A stretch of 64,000 bases of DNA from Parelaphostrongylus tenuis (lineage: Eukaryota > Nematoda > Chromadorea > Rhabditida > Metastrongylidae), in NCBI GenBank assembly GCA_019055375.1, contig JAHQIW010006128.1, positions 87,345 to 151,344 on the forward strand. Direction: 5' to 3'. Within the stretch, counting starts at the first letter, position 1. Every line of letters begins with the position of its first letter. Below are positions 1 to 11,100 of this stretch, piece after piece. The position numbers and the translations under genes are program-made. Under the pieces are notes generated by a model, which saw only the letters and a list, made by a program, of their open reading frames with translations, made no database searches and was not told the DNA's origin.

Positions 1-291
1 TGTTCCATTACTGAGTTCAAAACGAATGAGCAAACTCGTTCGAAAACTGCTTTTTCATGGTAATGAACAGCGTTACTAAAGCTGCAGCATCGCCTCCTCA
101 TGAAAGAGTAAATGGAAAAATTGAGATCAGTATTGATATAGTCCTATGCTTCAAATGCCATAATGTTCCTAATTTTTTGCATGTGCAAATTTACACCACA
201 AAACGAAATCTGAGATGTAGTCTTTCTTTCATACCACATAGTCAAAAGTTATACGAACGACCATGCGAGCCGATGAACAATTAGATCTTAC

Positions 292-833
292 CGCATTCAC
301 ATTATATTCCACTTGGCTGCTGTTCGGACGATCTTCCTTGAAATAGTCGATGTTATAGGTGTCTGGGCGATTTTCCATGAAGTAGGCGGTTGAATAGCTC
401 TTTAGAACTTCGCAGTATGAGGATTCAAGAAAGGCTGCAGAAAACAAGGCAATTTAGTATATTAAAATTTCAAAAATCTAAAGAATTGTGAGTGATATAA
501 TATTTATTTGTGGTAGATTTACAGAGTTCTTATGTAAATAGCTTTCTAAGGTATCTTACGCTTTTCAGCAGCTAGTTTTGATAGGCACTGTTCGATTTCA
601 GGAGCTAATCGACTGGTTTGAAGTGGTTTCACTTGGGCATCATGAGATATACTAGAATAATCACAATCGAACAAAGATTTGAAAGATGGTTTTTTTCCCG
701 AGACCCTCACCTGCACGACATCTTGCTGCGCCGTTGGGAAGCCACAATCTGACATTTCAGAGCCAATGTATTCCTTCTTCGTTTTCGATCCGTTTGCACA
801 GTAATAGCTTTTGATATATGGACGACCATCCAT
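292..833 (-). CDS. 5' part of a split gene, tandem paralog of the 9290-4992 gene (runs off the window)
   Basis: The family is not recognised. The minus-strand reading starts at ATG 833 (MDGRPYIKSYY...), 49 bases below a TATAAAAA box. An open exon runs 833-560 and ends at donor C|GTAAGA in phase 1. The next exon, 434-292, opens after TTTTCTGCAG with two bases that restore the frame, then FLESSYC, and ends in phase 0 at GCG|GTAAGA. The right-hand paralog has the same start spacing (F/Y-I-E/K-S-F/Y-Y at residues 6-11) and the same phase-1-to-phase-0 exon opening with L-I-E-S-S-Y-C. A strong internal donor CAG|GTGAGG at 711/710 followed by TATTCTAG (653-652) would make a 59-base intron. Splicing it shifts the frame to an early stop, so either it is not used or this copy is damaged. 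Later exons should lie left of position 1. No signal peptide is seen. Confidence 0.6.
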
Positions 834-881
834 AATGGTGGAATGAATCACTTACGAATGGAAAGCACCTTGCTAATTAGC

Positions 882-889
882 TTTTTATA
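882..889 (-). promoter_or_regulatory. TATA box of the left minus-strand paralog
   Basis: TATAAAAA read on the minus strand (889-882) sits 56 bases from the ATG at 833. The right paralog has the same motif at almost the same distance (54 bases) from its ATG, which supports both promoters and both start codons. Confidence 0.55.
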
Positions 890-1026
890 GTGCTGATTGC
901 TGAAGCGGATATCGTTTATCGACTTCGTTTATATATCCAAACTTTTTATTGCCATTTTCAAAATGTCGGTTGACTGCCTTGATCGACATAAATGTGGAAA
1001 TGAATCTTACTTTGTTAAAGAGCATG

Positions 1027-1215
1027 TGACGCAGTGCTCAGAAGTGCTATGCGTCGCACACGTTTGATAGCTCGATCTCGCGCTCATGGATCGCCAAGCC
1101 ATCCATCCCTCCGAAGTGTGTAAATTGGTACCAGATTGATCTCATTCTTGTCTGAGAGGATAAGGAACGGCGACTCGATACAGCGGGAGACCACCGCGAG
1201 TCATTGTAATGGCCA
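1027..1215 (+). repeat. tRNA-derived SINE, copy 1
   Basis: The order is an A-box-like GACGCAGTGCTCAGA, then GCGTCGCACACG, then a degenerate B box with GATCTCGC, then CCAAGCCATCCATCCCTCCG. The same order is found at 29450-29650 and, on the minus strand, at 57776-57957. The 57.9 kb copy keeps good A and B boxes, so the family is tRNA-derived. This copy is diverged. The region 1216-2234 to its right holds no gene or repeat I can support. Confidence 0.6.
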
Positions 1216-2234
1216 GATATGCATTTATTCACCTTAATACCGAAAACGGCCCTCGTCGCACACCGCGTGTGCGGCGGGGAGGCGCGGCGGCGCGACGGGG
1301 AGGAGTCTGTGCTATCAGCTTTGTGATGGAAGTATGGTAGTTTGTTTGATAATCTGAGGTACTGAGGGGATATTGCGTGATGAAATGATGAAATATAACA
1401 AGAGATCTTCAAAAAAAGTTTTATATTTCAAGAAAATACCCATGTATCAAAAAATCATCCGAGTTTTTAACGGGAAAAGCATATTCTGATAAGAAACTTA
1501 TTTTCAGCTGCTATATGACTTCAATTCTGTACTTTTTACCCATGCTTTCTATCTTCCACTATGTTCGCTTTGTCAAAACACTTCTATAGCCCGTTCTACA
1601 ATGAAAAAGGACACGTTTTACACTTAGAGTTCGCTTTTCATCAACTTCACAAGCTATTTCTTGGCATTACAAGGTAAACTTTTGATTCCAAGATAACTAT
1701 CGGTTCAGAATAAAATTGTGATACAAAATAAAGAATTGTTATGAAAAAGGTTTCTATAAATGGTTTATGGTAAAGAGAATGCTCAAACATTGAAAAAATC
1801 TTCTAGTTTCAACGAAAAAACCGCTTCCTACAAGGAAAATATTCTTTTCTGATCCCATGTGAAATTTTTCCTGATTTATTGGTATTTTAATAGACATTCG
1901 ATAACCTGAATAACGCCGCTCAGATAGCAAGCCTGGTTCGTGAAGGAACCGCATTACTACATTATACTAAGGGAGAAGATTGACGTTTCGCTCTCACAAA
2001 GCGTTGTTTCAACTTCACAATGAATTTTTTTACCATCTTTCCTGGCCATAAACTTTGACTGTATGCAAAGTTTATTGCTAGGAAAGATAGTTCATCGTCA
2101 GAGAGATTTCTATAAAAATATTTCCAGTAGAAACAGCTTTAGTTATTTGAAATCTTCTCTGAACAAATCACGAAGCTAACAACGAGCGAAATGCTCTCAC
2201 CATCTATTAGTACTTTTGAGAAATAATGATAGAG

Positions 2235-2840
2235 CAGCTATGGTCAGTCTGGTCCACCAGCGACTTTCTCCCATTGTACATTTCGACGACTTCAAACTTG
2301 TCCGCGCAGGGATTTTTGGCAGTGCCGTGAGCTGTTGAAAGCACTGTGACGTCTCTTCTGTTCATGAATCACAGAACTATAACGCCATTTCGATTCTACA
2401 TGGCTTTCCACTCCCCCTTGCGCACTTTCCTTCCATGATCTCCTTAGGCAAGCCTTTCCTGCTCTTTCTCCATGTTCCAATAAAGTATGTAATGCTTTGC
2501 AGCAGACTTTCAGCTAAAGCGACGCTGGAGTACCATTTATCGGCAAAGAGGTGCCTTCTTTCATTCAGAGATCCATCTTTAAATTCTTCACCACAAAATC
2601 TGCAAGTGGCTCGTTCGGTGTCAGGTTTGCACCAGCACCTATGTAACGATCGTTTTGAAGGTGTACCCGCCTCCACCACAAAGTTTAAATCGCTTTATTC
2701 TATAACTGCTTCGTTTGTAAGATGCATACAAGAGGAATTTAATTCGTCTTCTGAATGGCACCATTAAGTCATCGATACACACGTCTTCTTTAATTTGATC
2801 GGACAAAGGATGCTTTTGTACTAGAAGCAGACCTCTACCA
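2235..2840 (-). pseudogene. Decayed piggyBac-type transposase fragment
   Basis: Minus-strand frames carry the order of motifs expected for the piggyBac DDE domain. First comes an IDDLMVPFRRR-like start with an aromatic/Lys-rich continuation. Next is ADKWYSSVALAESLLQ, which matches the family's D-N/K-W/F-Y/F-x-S-x-x-L-A block. A G-T-x-R-K-x-R-K-G-L-P-K-E block follows. Last is a stretch with RRDVTVLST and a late YNGRKSLVDQTD, which matches the family's Y-N-x-x-M-x-x-V-D-x-x-D block. Frameshifts and stops separate these blocks, so it is a relic. The match is by recognition of family motifs, not by a search. No terminal inverted repeats were located. Confidence 0.75.
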
Positions 2841-3394
2841 AAGTACTCATAGAATTACCACCACCATATTAGAGCAGGGTTTTTTTAGGATATCAAAAAG
2901 CTACGTTCAAAAAGCACTCAGCACAATAGTTAGAAGAGTTGTTAGATGCTGAAACCGCAGTCAAATTATCACAAGAATCTAGTCACTTTTGAGGATGTTT
3001 TCTGCTATACAATGAGATAAACAGCAATGCTGGTCCACACAAGATGTCATGGGGATCAAATTGGATATCGAAGCACGTGGATAGATCTTCATTCCTACGT
3101 CATGCAAGTGGCTGTCTTTTCAAACTCATATAGCTAATTCTAAACTTTTCCCTTCAAACGAAGTTGACTGTTTCTAAACCAAATGACAACTGTGAACAGT
3201 GGTTCCGTGGCAAATTACGGTGTGCTCTCGATTGAAGCAATTTGGTAGGAGGTAGTGGAAAGTTATTCATATTTTTGATATTTGTACTGTCTCAATAAGA
3301 TCTTACAGCTCATTCTAAACAACTGGCATCAAACCTAAGGGTTAAAGGAAGAAGAACCCGGTGTAGGTTAATTTGATGAATGCAACATAATACG

Positions 3395-3765
3395 TTGCGG
3401 AAAAAGTTCTGAGAAAATGCTTGAAACTTTTTTGGGTGTCGTCCATTTTCTGTGCTTTTGAGCTCATTTAGAAGCCCGTCTTCTCCCGCGTTAATTAATA
3501 TATGATTTATCTACTTATTCCAAGGCGTAGTTGACAAGCGAGCAAGTTAGGTTGCTGATGATGCACGAATGGCAGTTGGGTTCATATGCAACGATGGCAA
3601 GTGAATGCATCAATCTGGCTTGGTAATCTCTTGGAATCTTGAAATAAGTAGATAAATTACATGCCAATCAACGTGGAAGAAGACGGGCTATCCAGAACAC
3701 AAAAAATGGCCGATACCCCAAAAAGTTACAAACATTTTCTCGGAGCTTTTCCCCAACCTATTATA
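3395..3765. mobile_element. Foldback (MITE-like) element, about 370 bp
   Basis: The two arms are near reverse complements. Left-arm AAAAAGTTCTGAGAAAATGC matches the complement of right-arm sequence ending near 3750. GAAGCCCGTCTTCTCCC (about 3470) matches the complement of GAAGAAGACGGGC (about 3678). TTTATCTACTTATT matches AATAAGTAGATAAA. The small ORF at 3661 is only one arm read through. No coding content is apparent from 3766 to 4929. Confidence 0.7.
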
Positions 3766-4929
3766 TTCGATTCTATCAAATCTAGACGTGCCTGGACTGT
3801 ACATATTGTCTTAACAGAGACATCTGAGATTCTATCAATGAATCAAGTCAGCGTTTTCTTTTTGATTATACTTTTAATAATTTCAACAATTTGGACGAAT
3901 GGATGATTTGGTTGGCCTACTGAATGGAAGCGAATCTACGGTCATATACGCCTGTCAAAACGCCTCAAACCAAGGCTCTGTAGATACCCATGGCAGTAAA
4001 AAATGGTCAGAATAATTCTTCAACGCTCTCACATTCTTATGGGATAATTCATAAGAAATCTTGACATTTTGTAGAACTTTTACTCTTGCATTTCAAATCC
4101 ACCTTAAAAGTTGCAATAAAGTCTAGTATTTTTCTTCATCCATTTCTTCATGTTTATATCAGATATATCATTCTATTTTTTAGCAATAATAAGGAGGAAG
4201 TTACTAGTACTCTCTAGGAATGTAGAATGCTAAGTTTGTTCTACAGGCTTAAGCAACGAAGAAAATATGATTGATTGTTTATGCCGAGGTAAGAGGATAA
4301 TCGGTTTACATTGAAATGGAACCTAACAATTTGTGTCATGAACTCCACTGGCGATTATGGCTTTTAATGTCGATTTGTGGGTCTTAGATCAGTCCGGTGC
4401 CTGGTGATTGCTGATAGCCTCCGATTAGGTTGACGCACAATTTGGGAAAAGACAGAGCAAGGATGCCTTAATGGTATCGTGACCAGCTCGCATTAAAATG
4501 GAAAGTCTTATTGGCAGTTGCAGTTCATGACAGAAAAACACTAGTTTCCAAGTTTTTTTTTCTTGTATCTTAGCACTCGTATGTTTATATTTCACATTGT
4601 ACACTGTGATTAAATCAAAAATTAGGCAGTAAAAGCAGTATATATGCAATAAATAGGGATCTAAAATTTTGATACATCTTCGCTAGCAGATGTCTTTGAG
4701 TTTATACATAACTAGACCGAACATTCATAACAGAGTGAGTGAAATCTCCCTAATCGGCATTTTATGATTTCAAGATGAAAATATCATTTGTTTAACTCGT
4801 AGTTTTTGAGATCGGTCGTTCGTGTGGTTTGATACTTTGTCTTCGTTTCTGTTTAAAGTGAAAAGTCGTAAAGGAAAAGCTTTTATAATGAAGCCACATC
4901 AGAAATAAGTTCTATAGTTACTGGTCGAG

Positions 4930-4935
4930 TTTATT
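4930..4935 (-). terminator. Polyadenylation signal AATAAA of the 9290-4992 gene
   Basis: AATAAA on the minus strand lies 57 bases after the stop codon at 4994-4992, the spacing expected for a short nematode 3' UTR. Confidence 0.6.
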
Positions 4936-4991
4936 GAATTGCGAACAATTGATTTCGATTGACCGGTGATTGATCCTTTGCTACAAACACA

Positions 4992-7900
4992 TCAATGCGC
5001 ATCAATACATAAAACAAGATCATTGAGATCTTTGAGATGGTACTCCGAAATCTGTGGTCGTCCAACAGGATCGAACGCATTTCCAATCGAAGAGTACTGG
5101 AACAAAAGTATTTTTTCACTTGCTACCATCTTTCACTTGTTTTTTTCTTAGACGAAACCTCTGTCTTGTTCATTGAGTTGTGCACAAAATTCCAACTACA
5201 CTGGGTGATAAGTGATAAGCTATAGTTAAGACGAGCTGTGATGAGATTTTTTATTCCGATAAGTTCTTACCTGTTTACAGTAAGGTGCCTCAAATAGGCA
5301 ACTATGAGGGTTGAAAATCTCATCTGACTGCGTATTATATTTGAAATGTGAAAGATATGCAGGAGTTTCCACAGCTGTGTTGCATTTCTCAATGTCGAAG
5401 CAATTATCTCGAAAAAAAGTGAGTTGATTTGAAAGAAAAATAGAGACCAAAGCTTTTTTCACTGGTTTTTTCATTAACATACTTTCACCGAGCCCATCAT
5501 CTTTAGCAGTTTCTGTTGATAACTGCTTTGTGACGTCGATAGCAACAGAACCAACGCTTCCAACATTGTAGGTATCGGTTGCTGGCGTCTCCATCGTAAC
5601 ACTCTGGTCATTACATACCGTGTTGCGCCAGTACGCTGGATAGAGATCACTCAGGAAGCCAACATATTCTGATTGCTGAAGAAATAATTAGATGCTCTGT
5701 TGACTTTTGAATTCAGAAGGACAACAGAATTCAAAGTTTTGACACACTTTCAGTTGTACAGATCCTGGTACCAGTTCTTTTACGGTCTGCTGCTGCTCTC
5801 TGATATCGTTCCTTTGAGAACCATTCTAAAGAAAGAGTCAACTACCCGCAACCTAACTGAGTTTGAATCCGGCCATTCGCGTTTTTTACGGTTTTATTCT
5901 CCGTGAAAATACGACACACCTCAAGTTGTTTAGACTCTGAGTCCAATTTCTTCATGGTGTGTTGTTGTTCTTTGATATCGTTAGACTGCGTGCCATTCTA
6001 AAAAGATTCAATTACCTGCAACCTGACTAAGTTTGAGGCTCGCCAACCACGTTTACGATTTTTTCTTGATGTCCGTGGAAAGCAGTAGCCACATGCCCTG
6101 CAGTAGCGGGATGTTGTTTATCGGAACCTGAATTCCCAAATGCTACGAATAAAGCACATGGAAGTATCAACGAGAAGAAACTTTACTACTTTTAGTCTAA
6201 CACTGAATTGTAGCACTTAGTTTTAGAGCCTAAGGAGTAGAAGAATAAAGCTTACGGAGTTAGCTGCTATCTCAAAATATGTATCATACATTCGAGTCCA
6301 TTCGCGACATTTTGAAAAGGAAAATGAATGCATAATTAGTCCACACGATTTTGTGAGGCACATTGACATATGAATCTGCTGTTACATTCACCCATACGGA
6401 TCTAATACCAATTATCTCCTTCGGAGTGATAGAGGGTCTCGTTTGACCAAGGTGTGGAATTGAAACTACAGTTATTATCTAACACAGTACACTATAACCA
6501 CTGCACTAAGTGTGTAATCGCCGCATTGAATCGTCTCCTAATTGTTTTGGCACTATTGTTTTACCCAGTATTTTATTATTCCAAAACAGGTTACTGTCAA
6601 AAAGCTGTAGTATGTTAGAAAATGTTTATAGTAGCTTGGACAGACACTTGAAGGCCGTGTCGCCATGGCCCACAGCTCGCCATCTAAATAAAATGGGCTA
6701 CCGAAAAGTGATTCCTTGATGGGTACGTCAAGCACTGATCGACCACCTTCCGTTGCAAAGTCGACTCTCCACATTTCGAAAAAAATTGAGAGGGCCACTG
6801 TATCCTATACACCTACAGCTCTGATAGCCCTCCATCGAAATGTCATCTCTCCGCTCCCTAGAGCATCAGCCTCCCTAAAGCATCAGCGCAAAAGCCCAGC
6901 CTCCGACTTTTTTGATTGGTAGCTTTACTCTTTTTGGAAATGATCCAGTTTTTACTCAGATCAAGCAAATAGCAATCGAACGAACAAAAGTGTCGAGATA
7001 TAAAAGAGACTACGGGATAGCCCAATAAAGCGTTGAAAATACGATTCAGTCCGGTGAAAACGATATGATAGCCATACAATTGACAATCGTCTAAACTCAA
7101 TTACTAAGATTGGATATGAGTCAAGAGAGTCTTTGAGAAGTTATTGCGTCCAGCTGCATATTGCCATTGGACAGTGAGCCTGTTCACTGAATCTAGGATT
7201 TCAAAGTATTCATTTCTTTTTCATTTGCCTAAGATTTCATTATGGGAAACAAAATGGCAATAATTGTGTGTACCATAATTTGGACGAATTGCGTATAACT
7301 CCTTCAGTTCTTTGTCAAGGCGTTTCCATGCGTATTCTGATGCTTTGTAGTTCAACTGAAACATCTATTAAGAGAAGCTAAGAAATCATTTTCCTCAATA
7401 ATTCTGTCAACTTACAACACTACTCTCTGTCATATCTTTCTGGCTCTGAAGCGTTTCGACTTTCTGGGCAGTTTGTAAGTTTGTTGTACTTTTAATTACA
7501 GTTGTTTGATGCTTCAGTAGTGTTTTAGAAGAATAGTGATAGTTTTGTGAAATGTGTAAGCCTGGGATATCAATTGTTCTTTCGTAAATAAATTGAAACT
7601 TTCTCTCTTCGTTTGTTGCTTCCATGAGAAGGTCGGTATCGTACCCCTCGTAGGCAAATCGCACATGTAATGGCGGGAGCAAATGTGATACTCTAAGCAG
7701 CAAATTATATCGTGAGGCGTTACCTTTTATAGGTTTCCCCCAATTCATAATTTAGGATAACTGTTATTCTCCTCGTTGTGAACATCACGCATTCGCGTTG
7801 TAAATGTCTACACTACGTTCGCTATACATATCTCTTCTCTATTGCTTTATCTCCACAATCAATGAAATGCTATAGACACACTTTTCATTTGATGACTTCA

Positions 7901-9290
7901 TTAGCTTAGGTCTTGAAACATCAGTGAATCGTTGGTCTAGGAAATGGAACTCTGGTCTGAGACGCTCTAACTTTGAAGATTATTTGAAGTCAAATCTTCT
8001 ATCAATAACTGTGAACCACTATGCAGTTTTATTGTGCATTATATATTCAAACCTGATTTTTTCAACGCCTTGACTTTCAAAACCCAATCCCATTTACGAC
8101 AGGCGACATTACATCTAGAATTTAAGCTCCCACTAGTTCTTAGTAATGTCCTCGGGTTTATTTTTTACTGCAAATTCATTTGCTTCTCTGTGATGTTGAA
8201 CAGTAGCGCCTAGAGATCTCCTAAGTACTAAGAACTATATCACAAGCAAACAACATGAATTTGCTCTAAAGATAAATAAACCTGACAACACTATCAAGAA
8301 CGATGTGGAAGCTTACATTCTAGACGTAATGCTGTATATCTTCGCATTAGGATAGTTGGATAAACTCGGCGGCACTACTAAGAATTATGTGGAAGCTTAT
8401 ATTCTAGATGTAAAGTTGTGTGTCGTAGTTGGAATTGAAACAGTGGAACTTAAAGGGTAAGAAAATTAGCTGTGCTCAGATTGCGAAATCACGTGGTTGG
8501 AGTGTACTGTAACTGCATACTACACAGCTTTGCTCGAGCAAGCCAGTTATGTCGTTGCGAGTGTTTTGTAAAAATGTTCTTCTGTACTTATATTTCGTAT
8601 TGTTATGTATCTCAAACCCGCCCTTGTTGCCAAGAGGAGAAAGAGCCTTTTGTGCGTACTAATTTTTATAACTCAAGCGTTTCCTTGGAAAGTTCTACCA
8701 TGACCAATATAGTCACTTTTTGAACCGATCCCTCGCTGGTCTAGCATCGCTGAAAGACACTTTGATCGTGCCTAGTAGTACTCACTTCAGGAAGAGACTG
8801 TCCTGGTGCAAGCGGTTGTTGATTCACACTAAGGTTGGTAGCGTTAGTTTTCGAATTTCCATACAGTCTATGAGATTCTCTGGTGTGTTCAGATGAGATG
8901 CAGTACGATGATTCGATTAGTCCTAAGAATGGATGTTATAACAATTCAATTATGTCGTTGTGGGTGTTTTGTGAAGAAGTTTTGCTGCACTTATAGAAAA
9001 TGCAATATAAAAAAATCTCAAAAACTATCTCACGCTTGCTAGGCTCCACTGGTTTCAGGGCGGAATAGTGCTCTGGTATTTGTGGTGGAGCGATCAAACG
9101 TCGGCATTCCACCGCATCCTGTTCAACGTGACGAAGTGGGACCTAAAAAAGAATGGGAGGGTTTGATGAAGAGTTTTGAATTACTGAAGACGTTTATAAT
9201 TCATTGGACATCGCTTTTGATCTTAATAAATCCACTAACCGATGAAGCAGATGGAAAGTAAAAGCTTTCAATGAACGTCGAATAGCTCAT
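4992..9290 (-). CDS. Eleven-exon gene, predicted 362-residue protein of unrecognised family
   Basis: Modelled minus-strand exons: 9290-9240, 9142-9034, 8922-8786, 7463-7416 (left acceptor uncertain), 7355-7274, 6127-6057, 5997-5920, 5825-5748, 5675-5483, 5407-5271 and 5096-4992. Every junction has GT/AG and the phases agree (0,1,0,0,1,0,0,0,1,0). A TATAAAAAGG box stands 54 bases above the ATG and AATAAA follows the stop. The product starts MSYSTFIESFYFPSASS without a signal peptide, has ECRRLIAPP and LIESSYC blocks, a charged helical stretch (exon 5), two homologous 26-residue Gln/Lys-rich repeats (exons 7 and 8), and a Cys-containing C-terminal half (CFDIEKC, CLFEAPYC). Exons 9 and 10 are joined by a 75-base intron that is itself open in frame, so intron retention is possible. 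The intron between exons 5 and 6 holds a mariner relic. A tandem paralog follows at 833. No function is claimed. Confidence 0.78.
5748..5997 (-). repeat. Tandemly duplicated exon-plus-intron unit (two 78-nt exons)
   Basis: Exons 5997-5920 and 5825-5748 are both exactly 78 nt and phase 0 at both ends, and both begin AATGG and contain AACGATATC. They code NGTQSNDIKEQQHTMKKL... and NGSQRNDIREQQQTVKEL..., and are followed by the same donor, GTGTGTC. The flanking intron sequence is also duplicated. The repeat unit spans roughly 5720-6090 as two copies of about 185 bp. Confidence 0.8.
6545..6925 (+). pseudogene. Tc1/mariner transposase N-terminal relic
   Basis: Plus-strand frames read ARHLNKMGYRKVIPRWVRQAL, truncated here to the diagnostic helix-turn-helix block RHLNKMGYRKVIPRWV, preceded by LDRHLKAVSPWP. 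It is interrupted by stops, lies antisense in intron 5 of the minus-strand gene, and has a diverged relative at 13060-13400. Confidence 0.65.
8100..8430. mobile_element. Foldback element with an extra third half-copy
   Basis: Left arm 8103-8170 (ATTACATCTAGAATTTAAGC... GGTTTATTT) is the approximate reverse complement of 8270-8340 (AAATAAACC... GAAGCTTACATTCTAGACGT). The block GAAGCTTATATTCTAGATGT recurs at 8390-8412 in the same orientation as the second arm. It lies in intron 3 of the minus-strand gene. Confidence 0.65.
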
Positions 9291-9334
9291 TGTGAGAAAT
9301 TACACAGCAATAATGGTGAAACCTAACTGTAAAA

Positions 9335-9344
9335 CCTTTTTATA
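9335..9344 (-). promoter_or_regulatory. TATA box of the 9290-4992 gene
   Basis: TATAAAAAGG on the minus strand (9344-9335) implies a start of transcription near 9312 and a 5' leader of only about 20 bases before the ATG at 9290. Confidence 0.6.
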
Positions 9345-9696
9345 GCCATAACTGCTATCATTGCTAATTGTGAAATAAAACACAGCGCTTATCATTAGGT
9401 TCATAGTGAGATAATGTTTAGTAAACTGATAGATGGCAAACTCCTTAGAAAATGGTAGCTGCTTTTGTACGTGATACAGTAGGAAATAAAAGACTTTGGT
9501 ACTCGATTCACTCAACCCTGAGGAACTTGGCAAGAAAAAGTGTAGCAATGTACGACGATAGCTCAATTAGGCTGAGGTAAAGTCTGCGTTCAGAACAAAC
9601 ATCATTGACTAAGCCCTTAAGATTCCCTTGTTTTGCTGATTCTACAGTGTTACGATATTTTATACATACATCTATGAATATTGAGTAGTAAGTAAA

Positions 9697-9810
9697 ACAT
9701 CCGACCCCATGCTGGAGTTGAACCTACGTTTTATCCATACCGTGATGGGGTATAGGTACAACGCAGGTTGAATTCTCGCCTGGGTCGAATGTTTTGTGTG
9801 CCACCCAAAA
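9697..9810. repeat. Inverted pair of tRNA-like repeat halves
   Basis: A minus-strand tRNA-like half (complement of CATGCTGGAGTTGAACCTACG, here given only as its core GAGTTGAACC) abuts a plus-strand half with the B-box-like GGTTGAATTCTCGCC. The shared centre is GTATAGGT/ATACCG. The same half-element occurs singly at 31.5, 55.6 and 56.3 kb. Confidence 0.5.
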
Positions 9811-10394
9811 TTTTCAGATGTGTACTATTGACTGAATATAAAAAAATTTCGAGCAGTTTTTCTAATGATCATAAGTATTACGAAATCTACCACCACCGAT
9901 TGACTTATCAATGTTTCCGTCAGCGACGTCGGCAAGATTGATTTGTTCAATCATCAAATAACCATTTTTTTGCCCTACACAAGTTACTCGACAGGTTTGA
10001 TTATTATCAAGTCATATCACTATATTTTCTCTAAGATGTTTTCAAATGCTCATGAGCATTTGAGCCTGAGCAATCCATTTCACACTCACTAATCGATATA
10101 TCATTAACTAAAATGGTTGTAGTTAGTTATAAGTTATACAATTTCCTTCGCCATTCTTGTGCATCGGAGATCCGTCAAAGGAATATTGTAAAATGACTTT
10201 CCCTGAATCAGAAGAAGATCAACAACCGAATTTAGGCAGAGCTGCATCCAGACTTTCCAAACGATTCACTCTGATACAGCGCGTCCTCGTGAGATCTGAA
10301 ATAGATGAATCTCATTTAGAAATATAGAGATTTTATTTCAAAAACGGTTATTAAAGTAAGTTTATGAGAGTGTTTTCCTACACGCTAAAAATCA

Positions 10395-10888
10395 AATATG
10401 TCTCACAATTACTATTTGAGACAGCATATCATGTGGTCTTGCATGAGCTCTTGTATAGCGCGATACACGTGTTTCGGCCTTGTATCCTCGTCAGTCGGGC
10501 AGGTCCTTCGTCTCTAGCCAGTCCTCTCGGGGGACCCTACAACCACCTATGAAGAGTAGGAGACGACGAACGATTTACACAATCGCCGTCAAGTAGAAAA
10601 ATCACTGGATCGGCAGCTTTCGACACTCAATTGCTCTTGACTGGTATATTTGAAATATTGTACCATTTTTTCGCATGTTCTCTTAAGACCACAATCAAAA
10701 TTTAGTATATCTCATTATATTGCAATAACCATGATATCTTTTATGTAGGGGTCCTTGAGAGGATTGGCTATAGACGAAGGCCCTGCCCTACCGACGAGGC
10801 TGCAAAGCCAATACACGTGTATGGGGCCGTACAATAGCCCATAACAGACCGCATGACATGTTGGCTCAAATAATAATTATGAGATAAA
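10395..10888. mobile_element. Hammerhead-bearing foldback element, family 1, copy at 10.4 kb
   Basis: The arms are inverted repeats: TATTTGAGACAGCATATCATG on the left against the complement of CATGACATGTTGGCTCAAATA on the right. Each arm holds a hammerhead-derived sequence. On the left arm, minus strand, CTGACGA (10494-10488), GAAA and the palindrome ACACGTGT are present and stem I has 4 of 5 pairs, but stem II is only two pairs. The right arm is further decayed (CCGACGA, GAAA lost). Confidence 0.7.
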
Positions 10889-10949
10889 ATGAAAATCTTC
10901 TATTTAACAGCTTTTAGCGGTGGTACGATGTTATAGATATGCCCAAAGA

Positions 10950-11100
10950 CGAAGAGTGATGTGCAAAATTTTTGCGCCACGCTGGACTTGAACTCACATC
11001 TCACTCTATTCGAGAGTGCGTGCTCTAACCCGTTGCACTACTGACGCCCATTTTGCACACCACTGTTTCTGCACTACCCTCTTTCTAAGTTTTGCACATC
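10950..11100 (-). repeat. tRNA-derived SINE-like repeat, minus strand
   Basis: Read on the minus strand it has a GGGTTAGAGCACGC A-box half, a degenerate AGTTCAAGTCCAGC B box and a tail GCAAAAATTTTGCACATCACTC-like end. The tail motif TTTGCACATCACTC recurs in most copies in the window. From 11101 to 13059 I see no gene or clear repeat beyond short AT-rich stretches. Confidence 0.6.

Noticed and set aside
1..150. Possible further exon of the left minus-strand gene (after AAAAAGCAG, FSNEFAHSF then stop)
   Set aside because: It is a weak acceptor and short; the next exon of the right paralog is over 1 kb away, so the true exon is probably outside the window.
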